A program made the translations under genes and the position numbers. DNA of 64,000 nt from Pyropia yezoensis (lineage: Eukaryota > Rhodophyta > Bangiophyceae > Bangiales > Bangiaceae). Of the stretch, positions 9,274 to 22,000 are shown piece by piece. The stretch is from NCBI GenBank assembly GCA_009829735.1, contig CM020619.1, forward strand, positions 8,236,375 to 8,300,374, read 5' to 3'. Numbering within the stretch: position 1 is the stretch's first letter; each line of letters opens with the position of its first letter. A model generated the notes under the pieces. The model was not told the DNA's origin and did not search any database. It worked only from the letters and a program-made list of their open reading frames with translations.

Positions 9274-10935
9274 ATGGCTCCCCGAGCTCGGCGTCTTGCT
9301 CGTGCGACGGGGCTGGCTGGCCGCGGCGGGACGGGGTCCGCCGCGGCCCGCGCGGGGGCTGCTGCCTCTCGTGGGCGTCCTGTCGCTGCACGCGTGCGCG
9401 CTGTGAGGGAGCTTACAGAAGAGGCTGTCACCCTGATTCGGAACGTGCGGCAGTTCTTTGAGCGGGAGATGTCGGACGCGCTCGCGACTGGCGTGAGTCG
9501 GCGGACGGTGACTCGAGTAAGTCAGCCTGGGGCGGTTGAGCGCGCGCGATCTGCTAGGACCCCTGAGCGCCGCCAGTCACGGCGGCGCATTCCGCAGGAG
9601 GAGTACGGGCGCGTGCGGGCCGCCATTTACCAGCAGTATCGCGAGAAGCGGCTCCCAACCCTCGAGAGCACCTTGGAGGTCCTGCGGGCGGGCTCTGAGG
9701 ACGGGAGTGTGCGGGGCTCTGGTCCGCGAGAGGAGAGCGGGGTTGGCGCGGTGATGGACGAGGGCGGGCCCAGCACGAGTGCTGGCGGTGGAGGAGGGGC
9801 GCACGGTGTCGGTGGGGCGGTGGGGCTCAGTGTCGGTGGAGGGACGGTGGGTGTAGGGCTTTTTGCTGGAGGTGGGGCCGCCGACTGCCCGGATCCCGAC
9901 TCGTATGTCTGGACGCGAACGACTCTCTTCCGCGCCCTGCAGGATCTGGGTTTCACCTTTTCGAAGGGGCCCAACCACTACGACGTGGCACGCGTGAAGC
10001 CGTCCGTCATCCGCCAGCGGGAGAACTTCATCGACACCCTGCGGAAGTACCGGGCGATAGGGACGGTCATCTACTACACGGATGAAACCTGGGCCAACAA
10101 AAACATGTCGGTGTACCGGAGCTGGAACGATGGCGACCTCCGCGCGCGATTGGACCAACCGTCGGGAAAGGGCGGACGGATCATCATCGCACACGTCGGG
10201 TCTCGCGAGACCGGCTTGCTGGCGGGAGCCGGACTCTCATTCGTCGGGAAGAAGAGCACAGGGGACTACCACAAGGAAATGAACGGACCTACCTGGCTGA
10301 AATGGCTGGAGGAACAGGTCCTACCTAAGATATCAGGCGGTGCGCTGCTCATCGAACGAGCGCCCCACCATCTGACCTTGATGGACGATGCCTGACCGGC
10401 CACCACCAAGATGAAGAAGGCTGAATTGGTGGACTGGCTGGAGCGTCACGAGGCCGTGCCAGTGTCCTGGGGGTCGCAGGACTGGCGGCGGGTGAAAACG
10501 AAGGCCGATATGAAGCGGGAAGCCGATAAGCATCGGCCCTCTCCTCGCTACGAAGTGCAAGATCTGGCGCGGCGCTTCAATGTCAACATCCTTATTTCGC
10601 CGGTCGCTCATCCGGAGTTCAATCCGATCGAGATGGTGGGGGGGACCGTGAAGATGGCTCTGAAACGCGCCAACGTGAACTTCTCGATGGCGGAGCTGAA
10701 GGCGCTGGTGGACATCGAGTTTGCCAAGGTCGCTGCGGAGGTCTGGTGCAGATGTGAGGACCACGCCAGCAAGATGGAAGCGTGGTACCGGGATATCGGG
10801 GCGATGCGTCACGAGGTTGAGGCGGCATTTGAAGATGCTGCTGAGGTGGAGGGGGGCCTGGAGGACGATGATGTCATTACCGAGCCCTCCGTGGGGTCGG
10901 ATGACGACGATATGGAGTGTTCGGATGACGAGTGA
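9274..10935 (+). pseudogene. Tc1/mariner-like transposase with in-frame stop and altered catalytic residue
   Basis: One frame of 554 codons runs from the ATG at 9274, interrupted by TGA at 10393-10395. The N-terminal part is basic, with a helix-turn-helix-like segment (VSRRTVTRVSQPG) and a Gly-rich linker (about residues 165-200). The DDE_3-type catalytic core follows. The first Asp lies in YTDETW (D270), which is canonical. The second position reads LLIERAPHH, where family members usually have an Asp-Asn pair, so the Asp is replaced by Glu (E361). The third acid is in HPEFNPIEMV (E453). The C-terminus is acidic. The stop lies 13 codons after the altered site. The combination suggests an inactive enzyme. 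No intron is needed apart from the stop. Confidence 0.82.
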
Positions 10936-11089
10936 ATGGTCTTGTGGGTTGTTTTCACATGTATTCATCTTCGAGAAGCGCCGTTCGAGCTACATTGAAT
11001 TCGTACCCGACAGCCAGCAAGGCTGGGCTTAAATGGAGAGGACAGTAGCCATGGAAGGGGCGCCGTCGGCGTCGACGATGGCGGCAGGG

Positions 11090-11560
11090 GGCACGAGCTC
11101 TCGGCGACAGGGGGGGGGGACGCGGTTTCAGAAACGGGGGGGGTCGCACGTGCCCATGGCGACTGAAGGGAGGCACGCATTGTCGTCGGCCGTCGGCGGG
11201 GGGGTGCGCGGCGCGCGCGACGCGGGAGAGGCAAGCGGCATGAACGAGCGGCGGTGGGGCCGTGCGCGATCGGCGGCTTGGGGGGGGCGCGCAGCATCAG
11301 CGGTAGGGGGGGGAGGGGCGCCGGCTTGGCTTCCGGGTGGGGGCGCGTGTGGCGCCGAAAACGGGTGGGGGCGCGCGCGGCGCCAGTGACGGGTGGGGGC
11401 GCGCGCGTCATCGGTAACGGGGGGGGGCGCGCGCGGCGGGGGAACAGGTGGGCGAGCGCGCGGGGCTGGTTACGGGGGGGGGGCACGCGTCTTGGGGACG
11501 GGGGAGGGGGGCGCGCGGCGTCGGTGACGGGGGGGGATGCTTGCTCCGTTGGCCACACGT
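11090..11560 (+). repeat. G-rich tandem array inside the DNA transposon
   Basis: The + strand carries more than a dozen runs of four to nine G, separated by GCGCGCG-type spacers in imperfect units such as ACGGGTGGGGGCGCGCGCG. ORFs across it are low-complexity shadows. It has the composition of a G-quadruplex-forming tract. Confidence 0.75.
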
Positions 11561-11667
11561 GGGGGACGCGGGGGTGACAGATCGGGCCGGATCTATGGCG
11601 GCTGCCTGGTGGAGATCTGTTGCTGCGAGACAAGGCGCTGCCCCGAATGCCAGCAGGGCTGCAAATA

Positions 11668-11786
11668 TTGTGCGTCCCGTAAAAAGTGGACGTGCACAGG
11701 TCGTGCAGTGTGGGTTTGATTGGTCCAGTGCCCGATATTTGACATGATCACGACACGTGCACGTCCACTTTTTACGGGACGCACTA
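11668..11786 (+). mobile_element. 119-bp MITE, copy 1, nested in Tc1/mariner-like element
   Basis: The terminal inverted repeats are about 28 bp (TTGTGCGTCCCGTAAAAAG... at the left; TAGTGCGTCCCGTAAAAAG... at the right, inverted). The flanks are TA at 11666-11667 and 11787-11788. The length equals that of the two copies near 59.7-59.96 kb, and copy 3 differs from this one at about two positions. There is no coding capacity. The terminal repeats differ from those of the surrounding transposon, so it is a separate nested insertion. Confidence 0.9.
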
Positions 11787-12010
11787 TACGAATCATGAAA
11801 CATTCAGGTGAAAGATCTCGGGCCCTGCGAGGCCATCGGGATGCGCGATACCCGGCAGATATCGAAGGACCGAGAGAGATGAAAGCGCAGCTCAGCGATG
11901 GATGAAGGTATGAGCATGCCCTTTTTTTCCCGTGGTGCCCATGCTGCTGAGACCAGGTCTGTAGCTGTTGAAGATAACATGTCTTCTCAAACAATGAAGA
12001 AAATTATTTT

Positions 12011-12041
12011 CTCATGCGCCTTAATGCATGGAACCGACTTT
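12011..12041 (-). repeat. Right terminal inverted repeat of Tc1/mariner-like element
   Basis: 31 bp, inverted copy of 8656-8686, followed by TA at 12042-12043. Confidence 0.9.
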
Positions 12042-12944
12042 TAAGTACAGAGGGGCTACGCGGTCGCTTTGTGACTTGATCAATCATGCGACCTACGCTT
12101 ACCGTAACCAGAGAGAAGGACCGAAGGGATGATGTGCCAATAAACGTGACGTTTTGTCCATAAACGCGGGCTACGCAAGCTCCCCCCGGGGCGTCGAGCT
12201 GAACGGCCACGAAGCCGGCCCTGCGGACCAAAACAAAAAAATAGTTGAGCAGGACGGAACCGCTGCGCGCAGCACGAGGTCCAATGTCTCCGTGGAGGGT
12301 GCCCCGCCCAAGGGGCGCCCAGCGCTCCCGACGGTCGTGCGCGGGCCGCTTCATTCAAAGAAGAACAGAGGGCGCTACTCGCCCTCGGTCCAAACCTGGA
12401 ACAATAGCGGCCCAACTGAAACTGACCGTAGTGCGCAAGACCGCGACAGCAGGACCGCAACAGCAGGGTCGCTGTCCGTGGTCGGGTGGGCGCGCGCACG
12501 GTTCCGCGGGCGCGCGCAGAACAAGGACGCTGCCGGTCGTCGGCACCCGGCCAGGGCCGCTCCGCGTCGCGTAGAAGTAGTCGGCCGGGGTGCCCCTCCC
12601 CGCCGGGCGGATCGCCCCGCTCCGCATTCCTCGCAAGCCGCCGCGCGGAAGCTGCAAATTGGAATGGTGGCTCCCTATCGGGGCGCCGGTAGGTTTCGTG
12701 GGAGGACACGCCCAGTGCAGGTGTGCATTAGGCTTTTCTTACACCAAGATTTTCGAAGAAACTTCGAGCTCTCTCACTGGCTCACAGCCAATTGGGGAAA
12801 AAAGTCGTGTCCCCAATTAAGTCCTGACGCCACAGGGCCCATCAGGGGGGGTTAGCGCAGCACCACCCGGGTGTCCGTGAGACAGAAGTACGCAGCCTCT
12901 GCGCGCAGTGCTCCGAGATAATCGCGGGTACGCTTCCGTGCCAC
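12042..12944. other. Spacer between DNA transposon and element B, no supported gene
   Basis: Several overlapping ORFs on both strands (up to 233 codons) read as Arg/Pro/Ala-rich shadows of GC-rich sequence, with no recognisable domain. I see no RNA gene or terminal repeats. Confidence 0.5.
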
Positions 12945-13297
12945 TGTAACAATATGGATGACCGTATTGCGACCCTAAGTTAGGGGGACTACTTCTTTTC
13001 CATAACTGGAGTTCATATTGGTCACGGTATCTACGAGTTACGTTTGACCCGAGCGGCTTGCCTCTTGGAGTTGAGGGTAGTCAGTGATGTCTCCGAGGGT
13101 TTATAACGAGAAGGCCGGCGGCGAATCCACCGCCGGCCATGGTCGAACAACAAATCCCTGCCATTTGGGCTCCAATCTTGGTCCCGTGGCCTGCGCTCAA
13201 ACGACAGCAACCTTGGCCTCCCGGTGACGTTGGTGCCGATCCCCCCTGGTGAGTGTTCCCTGAGAGTGGACGTGCTACGATTTCCTATTGTGCTACA
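12945..13297 (+). repeat. 5' LTR of element B (353 bp)
   Basis: It starts TGTAACAATATGG and ends TATTGTGCTACA, and is homologous over its length to the LTRs of A and C but visibly more diverged. It is followed by a primer-binding-site-like GGTGGAGCAGCAGGGG. Confidence 0.9.
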
Positions 13298-13522
13298 CGG
13301 GTGGAGCAGCAGGGGACGGGTTTCCGTCACCCCAGTGGTGACGCCGTCTTCGGCCCTGGCACACGGACAGGGAGCCGTTCATTTTCTTGTACTCGTGGTA
13401 TTGCGATCTGGTTGACTGTGTTGAGTGGTTACCTATAATTGTGATCGATTTTTACGCCCCCCAATCTACCCCCTCGCTCTCTTTTTTGAGGTGACCGTTA
13501 CGTCGGTTGACTGATTGTGACT

Positions 13523-15678
13523 ATGTCCACCTAAGGGACGGGGAACGATCGAGATGACGGATCGGGGTCGACACCGGCCCCGGAGGGGATCACGGGAACC
13601 GGGATCGGCAACCCGATCGACAACATTGAGACGCCGATGCTCTCCGGTGCCGGATCGATGTTTGGTAGGGCTCGGACGGCAGGGGGCCGGGGCCCGCCTC
13701 AACCGTCTTCAGCCGATCTCACTCCGCCGCCACCTCCACCAGGGGATTCCCTGATGGCATCATTGGCTCGTATCGAAGCTCGGTCTTCCAGACTCGACGC
13801 CCGTCAAGAACGTACGGAGGACGCAATGGCAGTGCTGATGTCAACACGCCACACGTATTCCTCGCACACCGGTACGGTTTGAACCGGCCGGACTACTATC
13901 GGAGTCTACCGGGGTGGACCCCAGCGCAGCGACTCTCGGATACGGCAGGTTATGGATCCGACTCGTCATCGGGGTTGGAACGGAGCCACACGGAACGCTA
14001 CGGTCGGAGTACCCGAAGCAAACTCCGCGGATACGGGCCGGCGGATACATACGTCGGAGCAGAGTCGGCTACTGGAGGGGGAGGTACCCTGTCCCAGTAC
14101 CCCAGCGACGGAGGAAGCCAAGCAACTCGGGAACCCGAGGCGCCTACGCCGGCAGTACCAGCTTCACTGGTCCAGGCCATGACTGCGCAGGTTACTACGA
14201 GCGTACTGAAGCGGATGGAGTCCGATGAGTTCACTCACCAGCTGGCCAAGCGACTGGATCCCCAGGACGCTGACACGGAGATTGTCAACGAAGTCTTCCG
14301 GTCGGTACTGACTCCGGAACGGTACCGTTTGGAAAACTGATCTACCATCGTATCGGAATTGATGCGTAACAACTCGCGTCGGGCGATCCGCTCCACGCAG
14401 ACCCTGAGGAAGGAGGTTCTAATGTTTTGAGGCCCTAACAGACGTCTGTGAGCAGTCGTCGGCTTCTTGACGAGCTTCAAGGCAGCCGCAGACAAGGCGC
14501 TCGTTATCGAGGGGTTAGCCCTGGAGATCCTCCCGCTCTTTGTTGATGAACGGGTACGACGCATCCTTCACCAGGCATCCCCGATGCCGGGAATGAGGGT
14601 CGCAGCTACCCCCATGGATTACCGTGGTATTCTGAAGAAGCTGCTGAGCAGCTACCTCAGTGAGGATAAGTGCGAAGACCACTACCGTGCCCTCCGCACC
14701 GCCACCGCCCAGTCCTGGGAGGATTAAGAGATGTTCGGACGCCGGATCCAAGAGCTCGACTACGAGCTGGAGAAGCTCCTAGGAGAAGGGGAACTACGGG
14801 ACATCCTGTTCGCAGGAGTACCCAACTACGTGCGAATATCCGCACGGGGAGCCAATACGGCTCGGACGAACTTCAGTCGACTGATGCACATGTGCAAGTC
14901 GCTGGGGGACGCCTACCGGGTGCTTCACCTAGAGTGCGCCTTGGCCCCGAAGCTCAAGGGGGAGGGGAGCAAGCTCAGTCTCACCCCGGTACTGAGGCAA
15001 GAGAAGGTGGAACGTGAGGGCGCACCAGTACTGGTGGCGACCGAGGACGCACCCACGGGCGAGTAGGAACCCCTGGTCGACCAACAGGGCCACCTGTTGC
15101 TACCAGCTGCGCCGGTGATTGATGAGCAAGTACGGTGGCGTACATCGCCCCTGTGGGGACCCAGTTCCAGGTCAGCGAGGGCGCGGGACTGCGCGTCCCG
15201 TATGTACGGACCACAGGGTACTCCTCGATTACAGGGAACCCCCATCAACCCATACCAACGTGGGCGATACGCAAGGAGGCAACTCCGCAGGTTGCGGGCC
15301 GGCCCAACCGGTTGGGGGAGTCCATGTTCTGGATGCCTCAAGTACCCAAGGTCTACCAAGGAGCCGGCACCCGGGCCCCCGATGCAGTCACGCGTCTATG
15401 GAGCTACCCCGACACGGACACTTGGCACGGCCGGTACATCTGGATGCTCTTCGTGCGGGGATTCCCAGCACTGGGTGTCTTCGTGCCCACTCATCCCGGA
15501 GGAGTCTCGACGGGCAGCGGCGCAGCGCAAGGGAGCCACTGGAGGTTATCCCGCCAGAGCACCAGGACCAGCACCAGGCAGGCAGCAGGCTACTGGGGGA
15601 GTACTGGCAGTTGAGGAGGCACCTCCTCTCCCGGACACCCCGGAAGACGCTACTCAGCCAGGTGCGGGAAACGAGTAA
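13523..15678 (+). pseudogene. Element B gag remnant
   Basis: It aligns throughout with the intact gag of element C (24214-26385), including the N-terminal MST-like start, the long helical region and the segment that encodes the zinc knuckle in C. It is broken, with several disruptions. The leader between the LTR and gag (13298-13522) contains nothing further that I recognise. Confidence 0.8.
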
Positions 15679-15686
15679 GAGGAAGG

Positions 15687-18600
15687 GTGACACGGGGTCG
15701 CAGGGGTAACCCGAGCAAACCACCCGGTACGGCCGCAGGGAAAGCCCCACGGAGGCGCGGTTGAGGCGGCGCCGCATCAATCCCCGGGTACACCTTCCTA
15801 CCCCGACGACACGGAGTCAGGGGAATGATGACCAGCCTCCAAGAAGGGGAGGTAAGGACGGGAAGCCCCGTCACATGGAACCAGCCAAGGGCCCTGTCGG
15901 GGATGCCCGAGGTACACCGGGTATCGGTGTAAGCCACGTGCTGTTCACCTTGGAGAACTTCAAGGTATCAGCCACACTGGGGGTTGACCCCCAGTCGACA
16001 CGATCGTACTATCCTGTACTGGATACGGGGGCTGGACCGAACCTCATCCGGAAGGATATCCTCCCGGAAAAGTGGCTTCCACGAGTCAGAGTGACTCGGG
16101 GACCCACCATCAAGGACGCGAATGGTCGACTCATTCGTACGACCGCAGCGATGTCGCTGCAGGTTACCATCGGGGATCTCACCACGGAAGTTGACTTCCT
16201 GGTATGTGAAACGCTATCGGTGCCCTGCATACTGGGGTGCACCTTCATCAACGTTCACGTTGATGCAATCCGGCCAGGCCGGAGGACCGTCGAGCTTCAA
16301 GAAGCCGACGGGACGAAGCGAGGACACACGGCTATCGTCAGGGACCTGACGCTACAAGGAAGCCACGTTAACGTGGCTGAGGTGTACGCAAGCGTCGAGC
16401 CGAAGACACTTCGGTTGGCCAAGCGAACTCGCTTTGAGCCGTTGTCAGAGACAGTCCTCCCGGTTAACTGCGACCTCGCAGGCATCTGCAGAGTCCAGTC
16501 CAACCTACGGACGTACAAGCGCCATGGGTTGACCATGGCCAACGGTCTCATAGACCTCCCAGCAGGAGGGTCGTCCCTCCTAGTGATGGCGAACTATCGC
16601 CGTAAGGCAGTCACCCTCCCGAAGGGAACTATCCTCGGGATTGCCGAACGCTACGAAGGAGATATCCTTACCCCTGATAAGGAAGGTCAAGTGGAACCAC
16701 TTGAAGTACTGGCGGTCGCCGAGACCACCGAGCGACAGCAACCCGATGACGGGATGCCTTACCCATCGGCGGCTCCGGCGGACCTGCCGCCAAAGGACCA
16801 AGAGGCCTTGAAGGCACTGGCCGAGGCTGACCTCGACCACCTTCCCCCTTCGGTAGCCGAAGGGGCTCCCGCGAGTCCGAGGGACCCGGGGACCCAAGAT
16901 CAAGGACGCCAACGGTCGTCTCATTCGCACTACAGCAGCGATGTCGTTGGAGGTTATGACCGGGGAACTCACCACTGAAGTTGACTTCCTAGTGTGTGAG
17001 ACCGTATCGATGCCCTGCATACTGGGGTATACCTTTATCAACGTTCACGTGGATCTGATCCGGCCAAGCCGGAGGACCGTCGAGCTGCAAGAAGCCGACG
17101 GTACGAAGCGAGGACAGACGGCGATCTTCAGGGACCTGACGCTACAAGGGAGCCCTGTTAACGTGGCTGGAGTATACGCGAGCGTAGAACCGAAGACACT
17201 TCGGTTAGCGAAGCGAACTCGCTTTGAGCCGCTGTCCGAGACGGTTCTCCCGGTTGACTGTGGTCTCGCAAGCATCTGCCGAGTACAGTCCAACCTGCGG
17301 ACATACAAGCGCCATGCGTTGACCATGGCGAACGGTATCATAGACCACCCGGCAGGGGAGTCTTCACTTCTCGTCACGGCGAACTATCGCCGCAAGGCCG
17401 TCACCCTTCCGAAGGGGGATATCCTCGGGATCGCTGAACTCTACGAGGGAGACATCCTTACCCTTAATGAGGATGGCCAAGTGGAACCACTTGAAGTACT
17501 GGCGGTCGCCGAGACCCCCGAGCTGGAGGGACCCGACATCGGGAAGCCTATTCGACCACCAGTACCGGCGGATATTCCGCCGAAGGACCGGGAAGCGTTG
17601 ACGGCTTTAGCCGAGGCTGACCTCGACCATCTGCCCATTTCGGTAGCCGAAGGGGTACGACGAATGCTAACGAAGTACGACGTCATGTGGACAGGCGGAG
17701 CCTTGGGTACCATTTGGGCAACCCAACATCGTATTGACCTGGTACCAGGCGCCCGACCCGCCCGGTCGCGACCGCACCGAGCGGGACATATGCAACGACA
17801 GATCGTTGACTGAGAAGTGAAGAGGATGCGTGAAGCTAAGGTGATCCGACCTTCCATGTCGGAATGGGGCGTTCCAGTCGTCATCGTACCGAAGAAGGAT
17901 CAAACTCCTCGGTTCTGCATCGATTATCGACGCCTCAACCTGGTCACCAAGAAGGACTCCTACGCTTTACCAAGGTGGATGAGTGCATCGACTCCCTGGG
18001 GTAGGACACAGTGTCCACCACTATCGACTGCAATGCCGGCTACTGGCAGATTCCGGTGGCCGAGGAGGATATCCCCAAGACAGCGCTCGCCTGTCACAGT
18101 GGAGTGTGCGAGTTCCTAAGGATGCCCTTCGGAATTTCCAACGCACCCGCCACAGTCCAGCGGGCCATCGACGTTATATTGTCGGGGTTGAAGTGGCGTA
18201 ACTGCCTAGTGTACCTCGACGATGCCATCGTCTTCTCGCGTAACATGGATGACCGTGTCCACCATGTCGACAATGAACTCACCCTCTTGAGGAACGCCGG
18301 GGTAACCCTGCGACTCAAGAAGTGCGCCTTCTTTCACCAGACTGTCGAGTATCTGGGTCACCAGATAACCCCGGGTGAGCTGGGTGTACTCGAAGCCAAT
18401 ACCCGGGCTCTCCGGGACGCTCAATACCCGAGCACCCAGACACAGCTTAAGAGCTTTCTGGGCATGTGTAACGCATACCGACGGTTCGTCAAGGACTTCG
18501 CTCGTATAGCCAAACCGTTAACGGTTCTGACGAGCAGTGCCTTACCAAAGGTACTCCAACCTCCCTCGCCAAGCGAGGGAGAGGCATTCGAGCTGCTCAA

Positions 18601-19917
18601 GCAAGCCCTGCTGTCCCCAAGCCGTCATGGAACGAGAAGACGAGAACCCTACGGCCGGGCACCCGGGGGGCTCACGCATATTCGCAGCCATGTGAAGGTT
18701 CTTATACTGGCCAGCAATGGCCGCCGACGTAGTCGATCACGTGCGGGGGTGCCACCCGTGTGCGCGGAATCGTATGCGTCTTCATAGGCGGGCCTCCTCT
18801 ATGAAACTGTTCCCACCCGATGGGCCCAACGAGCAAGTCGCGATGGACATACTCGGGCCGCTTCCGGTAACGGAAGAAGGCAGCAGGTATATCCTGGTCA
18901 TTTCGGACCGCTTCACCTTACTGTCACGAGCGGCAGCCATTCCAGATCACACGGCGTACAGCATCATGAACGCAGTGGTTGACCATTGGATCACTGCTTC
19001 CGGCGTGATGAAGCAAATCCTCTCCGATAACGGAGCCACTCTGACATCAGCATTCTGCTCTAAGGTCATGGGCATGTTCGGGATCGAACCACGTCGGGCT
19101 TCCGACTACCACCCACAAGCCAACGGGCAAGTGGAGCTGTTCAACCGCACCATCGTCAAGATGCTCCAATGCTACGTGGCTGAGCACACGATCACGTGGG
19201 ACAGGCTCCTGTCCGTACTCACCCTGGCATACAATGCCAGGCCCCACCGGAGCACGAACATTGCCCCACTGGAGTGGGTCATGCCTATGGGCGCTCGTAA
19301 CCTAACGCTGCCACCGGGCAGGTGCACTCAGTATGACACATCGAAGGGCCGTCCGGCCGAGCGGATCCACCTAGCTTGGTTGGCCAAGCTATCGTGGATG
19401 ATCCCTCAGCTCAAGAGTGCCCATTACCGAACTCAGCTTCGATACAAGAAGAACTTGGACGCCCGACTACGGGTGCGCAACGCGACCCTGGTGACAGGCG
19501 ACTGGGTCAATATCAGACACCAGAAGCTCCGCGGGCACAAGGTCATGCAACCGGTCAAAGGACCGTACCAGATACAATACAGAGATGATCACTCTGTCAT
19601 ACTCCACTTCGAAAAGGAGATACAACGCATGAGTATGAATGATGTCACACCGGCACCGAAGCCGGAACAGCCTCAGCCGGTTCTCCGCGGGCTTGCTACA
19701 TGAAGCTCTTACCACCCACAGGTCCGACGAGCCGGTGGGCCCGGATGGAATCCCATACTATGTGGAGAGCATCGTCGGACATACAGACCCTGAACTACCA
19801 GAACCCTGGTATGTCAAAGTAATGTGGGTCGGATACGACTCACCCACCTGTGAGCGAGCGGACAAAATACCCCGCCAACTGCTCATGCCATACATGAGGA
19901 GACGCTGCCTACTGTAA
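15687..19917 (+). pseudogene. Element B pol remnant (protease to chromodomain-like tail)
   Basis: Aspartic protease ([17 protein letters not shown]), reverse transcriptase, integrase core (LSDNGATLTSAF, NGQVELFN) and the C-terminal chromodomain-like segment are all recognisable by comparison with A and C. It is broken, with several disruptions and signs of internal rearrangement. The end is set by the conserved stop after the RRRCLL-like tail. Confidence 0.85.
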
Positions 19918-19965
19918 CAACCCAACCGACACCGACTTCGGCTGTTGGGGGGTGGGGCTCAGACC

Positions 19966-20030
19966 CACTAAGTAGGGTGCGGCAAGACTTAGGTTTACTA
20001 AGTCGGAGCAGGCTTAGGCAAACTAAGTGG
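19966..20030 (+). repeat. Palindrome cluster, element B
   Basis: CACTAAGTAGGGT, GACTTAGGTTTACTAAGTC and GCTTAGGCAAACTAAGT units stand where A and C carry the same block, right after pol. Confidence 0.7.
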
Positions 20031-20351
20031 GCAGTTAACCTTAATAAAATTTGACTTTAAGGGAAAGGATAACTCCGATATTATCGAAGTAGCCTAGGGC
20101 TTACACCAGGGTATGCCTACACCCATGGAGTCGAGTGACAGGGTAAGAGAGGATGACCTCCACAAGTATTACCCAACCAGGATGGGTTTGGGCGCGAGAG
20201 AGCATGTGGCAAGCCACGGCTCAGCCAGAAGGGGTACTCCCCGAAGGCGACGAACAGAGTCAAGCAATGCCCCCACAGAGAATGACTTTACACTCACTAC
20301 TACCAGGCCAACGTAAGGGTCACGGGTCCCTCTCTCTCATAAAAGCAGCCC

Positions 20352-21748
20352 TCAGTAGGGGGTACCCCCACCAGCAGAAGGAGGCTGCTCACGCGTCGCC
20401 GCGTACACTTCCATACTCCACCGGTCGGCAATCCTACGACGGTCAACCGGGTGAGTAACCTCACTGCATTGCTCCACTAGAGTGCTGCGACCAGCCTCCA
20501 CTGCCTGCAAGGCTAGCTGGATGCGGTCCAACACCCCGCCGAAGCAACGCGCGGTACCAACTAGCGCAGCACCTGGGAGGATATCCCCCCAGCTAACTGA
20601 GAGACCCTCCCGCGACTCACGGTTGATAAGGGCGTCAACACCCTCATACCACAAACGGGGACCTCCATCCGGCATGAAGGAGGCTAACGAGGATACTGGC
20701 GGAGCCGCAGGAGCCAGCATCGGCGCGGCAGGAACCGACACAGCTACCACCGGAGCCGGTAGCGCCCGGTACGGGGCGCGGTAAGACCCGGAAAGAGGGG
20801 TAGACCCCATGGAAGCAACCCCACCGGGGGCCCGGCGGGACTCTCCACGTCGACGGGACGCCTCACGTTCCCCACCCGTCGACTCTCACTCATGGGAACG
20901 ACGAACAGCCACCATATGAGTCGGATTACCGAACTACGGGGCCATCATCTGAAGAGGATCATGGATGACCATGGGAATACCCAGGTCAGGGAGAGCCTCG
21001 GTGGACGCCCACCCACGGTAACTAGCCTCACCCGGGAGGGCCCGGCGGATGCGTAGGGAACGACGGGGCAGGGGGAGAGCCCCAGCCTGCGGATCCCGGT
21101 AGGAAGGCAGGTTCAACATCTCCTCCCAGTTCACGCCATCGTGAACGGCCAGAAGGGCCTCCAACTCACGGGCCAGCCCCGTCTTGGCAGCAATGGGGTC
21201 AACACCCAGCTCCCTGATGTGCCGACGGACACCCGTCGGAAGATGAAACAGCCGACCCTGCCGACGAGCGGATAGCAGGAAAGAAGCAGCCTGCCCGAGG
21301 GTGACCTCCAGGGTGAAGGTACCCTGCAACGGGTGCACGGGCCTGGAGGCCAGCACGCTACCGAAATACCGGAGGCACGGATCGGTGTCAAACCGGATCG
21401 CCGGGGCGGGTTCCCACCCCTCCTGCCACCCAGACGGGCGCAGCAGAGCGTACAGCGGCGCGGGACCATTACCGGTCTGCAGCGCACACGTTATGTCGGT
21501 GCGAAACGCACCCGCCATGATACCTTGGTTGCGGCACCAGCTCGACGCCTACTTCAGCCCAGCCCCGGGCGGGAAGGGCGCCGTCAACGTCAGGCACGGG
21601 GGTACCTCCGGAAAGTACTCAAAGCCGGGATACCGGTGGTACCGGGCACGGTCTGCCCAAACGCAAGGGGGTTCACAGCAGCTGCAACCCCCGGAGCACG
21701 GGCAGGGTAGTCAGCATCCCGCGGCAACGCGGGAGCGACCAAGTCGCA
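20352..21748 (-). pseudogene. Element B antisense-ORF remnant
   Basis: The C-terminal two thirds of the same antisense protein as in A and C are recognisable, including ITCALQTGNG, RRQGRLFHLP and GPRLWYEGVDAL. It is broken, with a few disruptions, and lacks the N-terminal part because the element itself ends here. Although the rest of B is badly decayed, the protein sequence is still readable over long stretches. Confidence 0.75.
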
Positions 21749-22000
21749 TACGCCTCTTGTAATGGCTATTTCCTGAAGAACGCTTTATCCCTCATCTTCA
21801 GCGCCCCCCCTTTCATCCCTCGCGCCTCCCCACGCGCCCCCCGAGCCTGCGCCGTGCGCTGAATGCACGCGCTCTGCGCGTAGCGTTGCAGCCTTGCAAT
21901 CGCAGGTGGCATCGCTCCAGCGCCAGGCGGTGCGGGAGCGTGCCCAGGCACACGCGCTCCGGAAAGAACGAGGCCTGCCCTGCTTTCCAAAGCGCTCGAT

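Larger units (their letters stand above)
8656..12041 (+). mobile_element. Tc1/mariner (IS630-like) DNA transposon, 3.4 kb, TA target site
   Basis: Inverted terminal repeats of 31 bp lie at 8656-8686 and 12011-12041. They begin AAGGTCGGTTCC and AAAGTCGGTTCC in inward orientation and differ at about one position. Both ends are flanked by TA (8654-8655 and 12042-12043), the target duplication typical of the IS630-Tc1-mariner superfamily. Inside are one transposase reading frame with an in-frame stop (9274-10935), a G-rich array, and a 119-bp MITE that itself has TA flanks. The near-identical termini suggest fairly recent insertion, whereas the transposase is already damaged, so it was probably mobilised in trans or decayed afterwards. 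Confidence 0.88.
12945..21748 (+). mobile_element. Element B: old Ty3/gypsy chromovirus fossil, 3' end missing
   Basis: Same family and layout as A and C: 5' LTR (12945-13297), leader, gag (about 13523-15678), pol (about 15687-19917), palindrome block (about 19966-20030), and an antisense ORF region (about 20352-21748). The alignment to A and C ends near 21748, before the expected 3' LTR, so no target duplication can be recognised. It is clearly broken, with roughly ten or more disruptions and signs of internal rearrangement. It is the oldest of the four gypsy copies here by degree of decay. Confidence 0.88.

Noticed and set aside
11033-11577. ORFs in the G-rich array of the DNA transposon
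   Set aside because: Gly/Arg/Ala translations of simple sequence on both strands.
12080-12709. 209-codon - ORF next to the DNA transposon
   Set aside because: Arg/Ala-rich with no conserved motif or homologous copy in the window.
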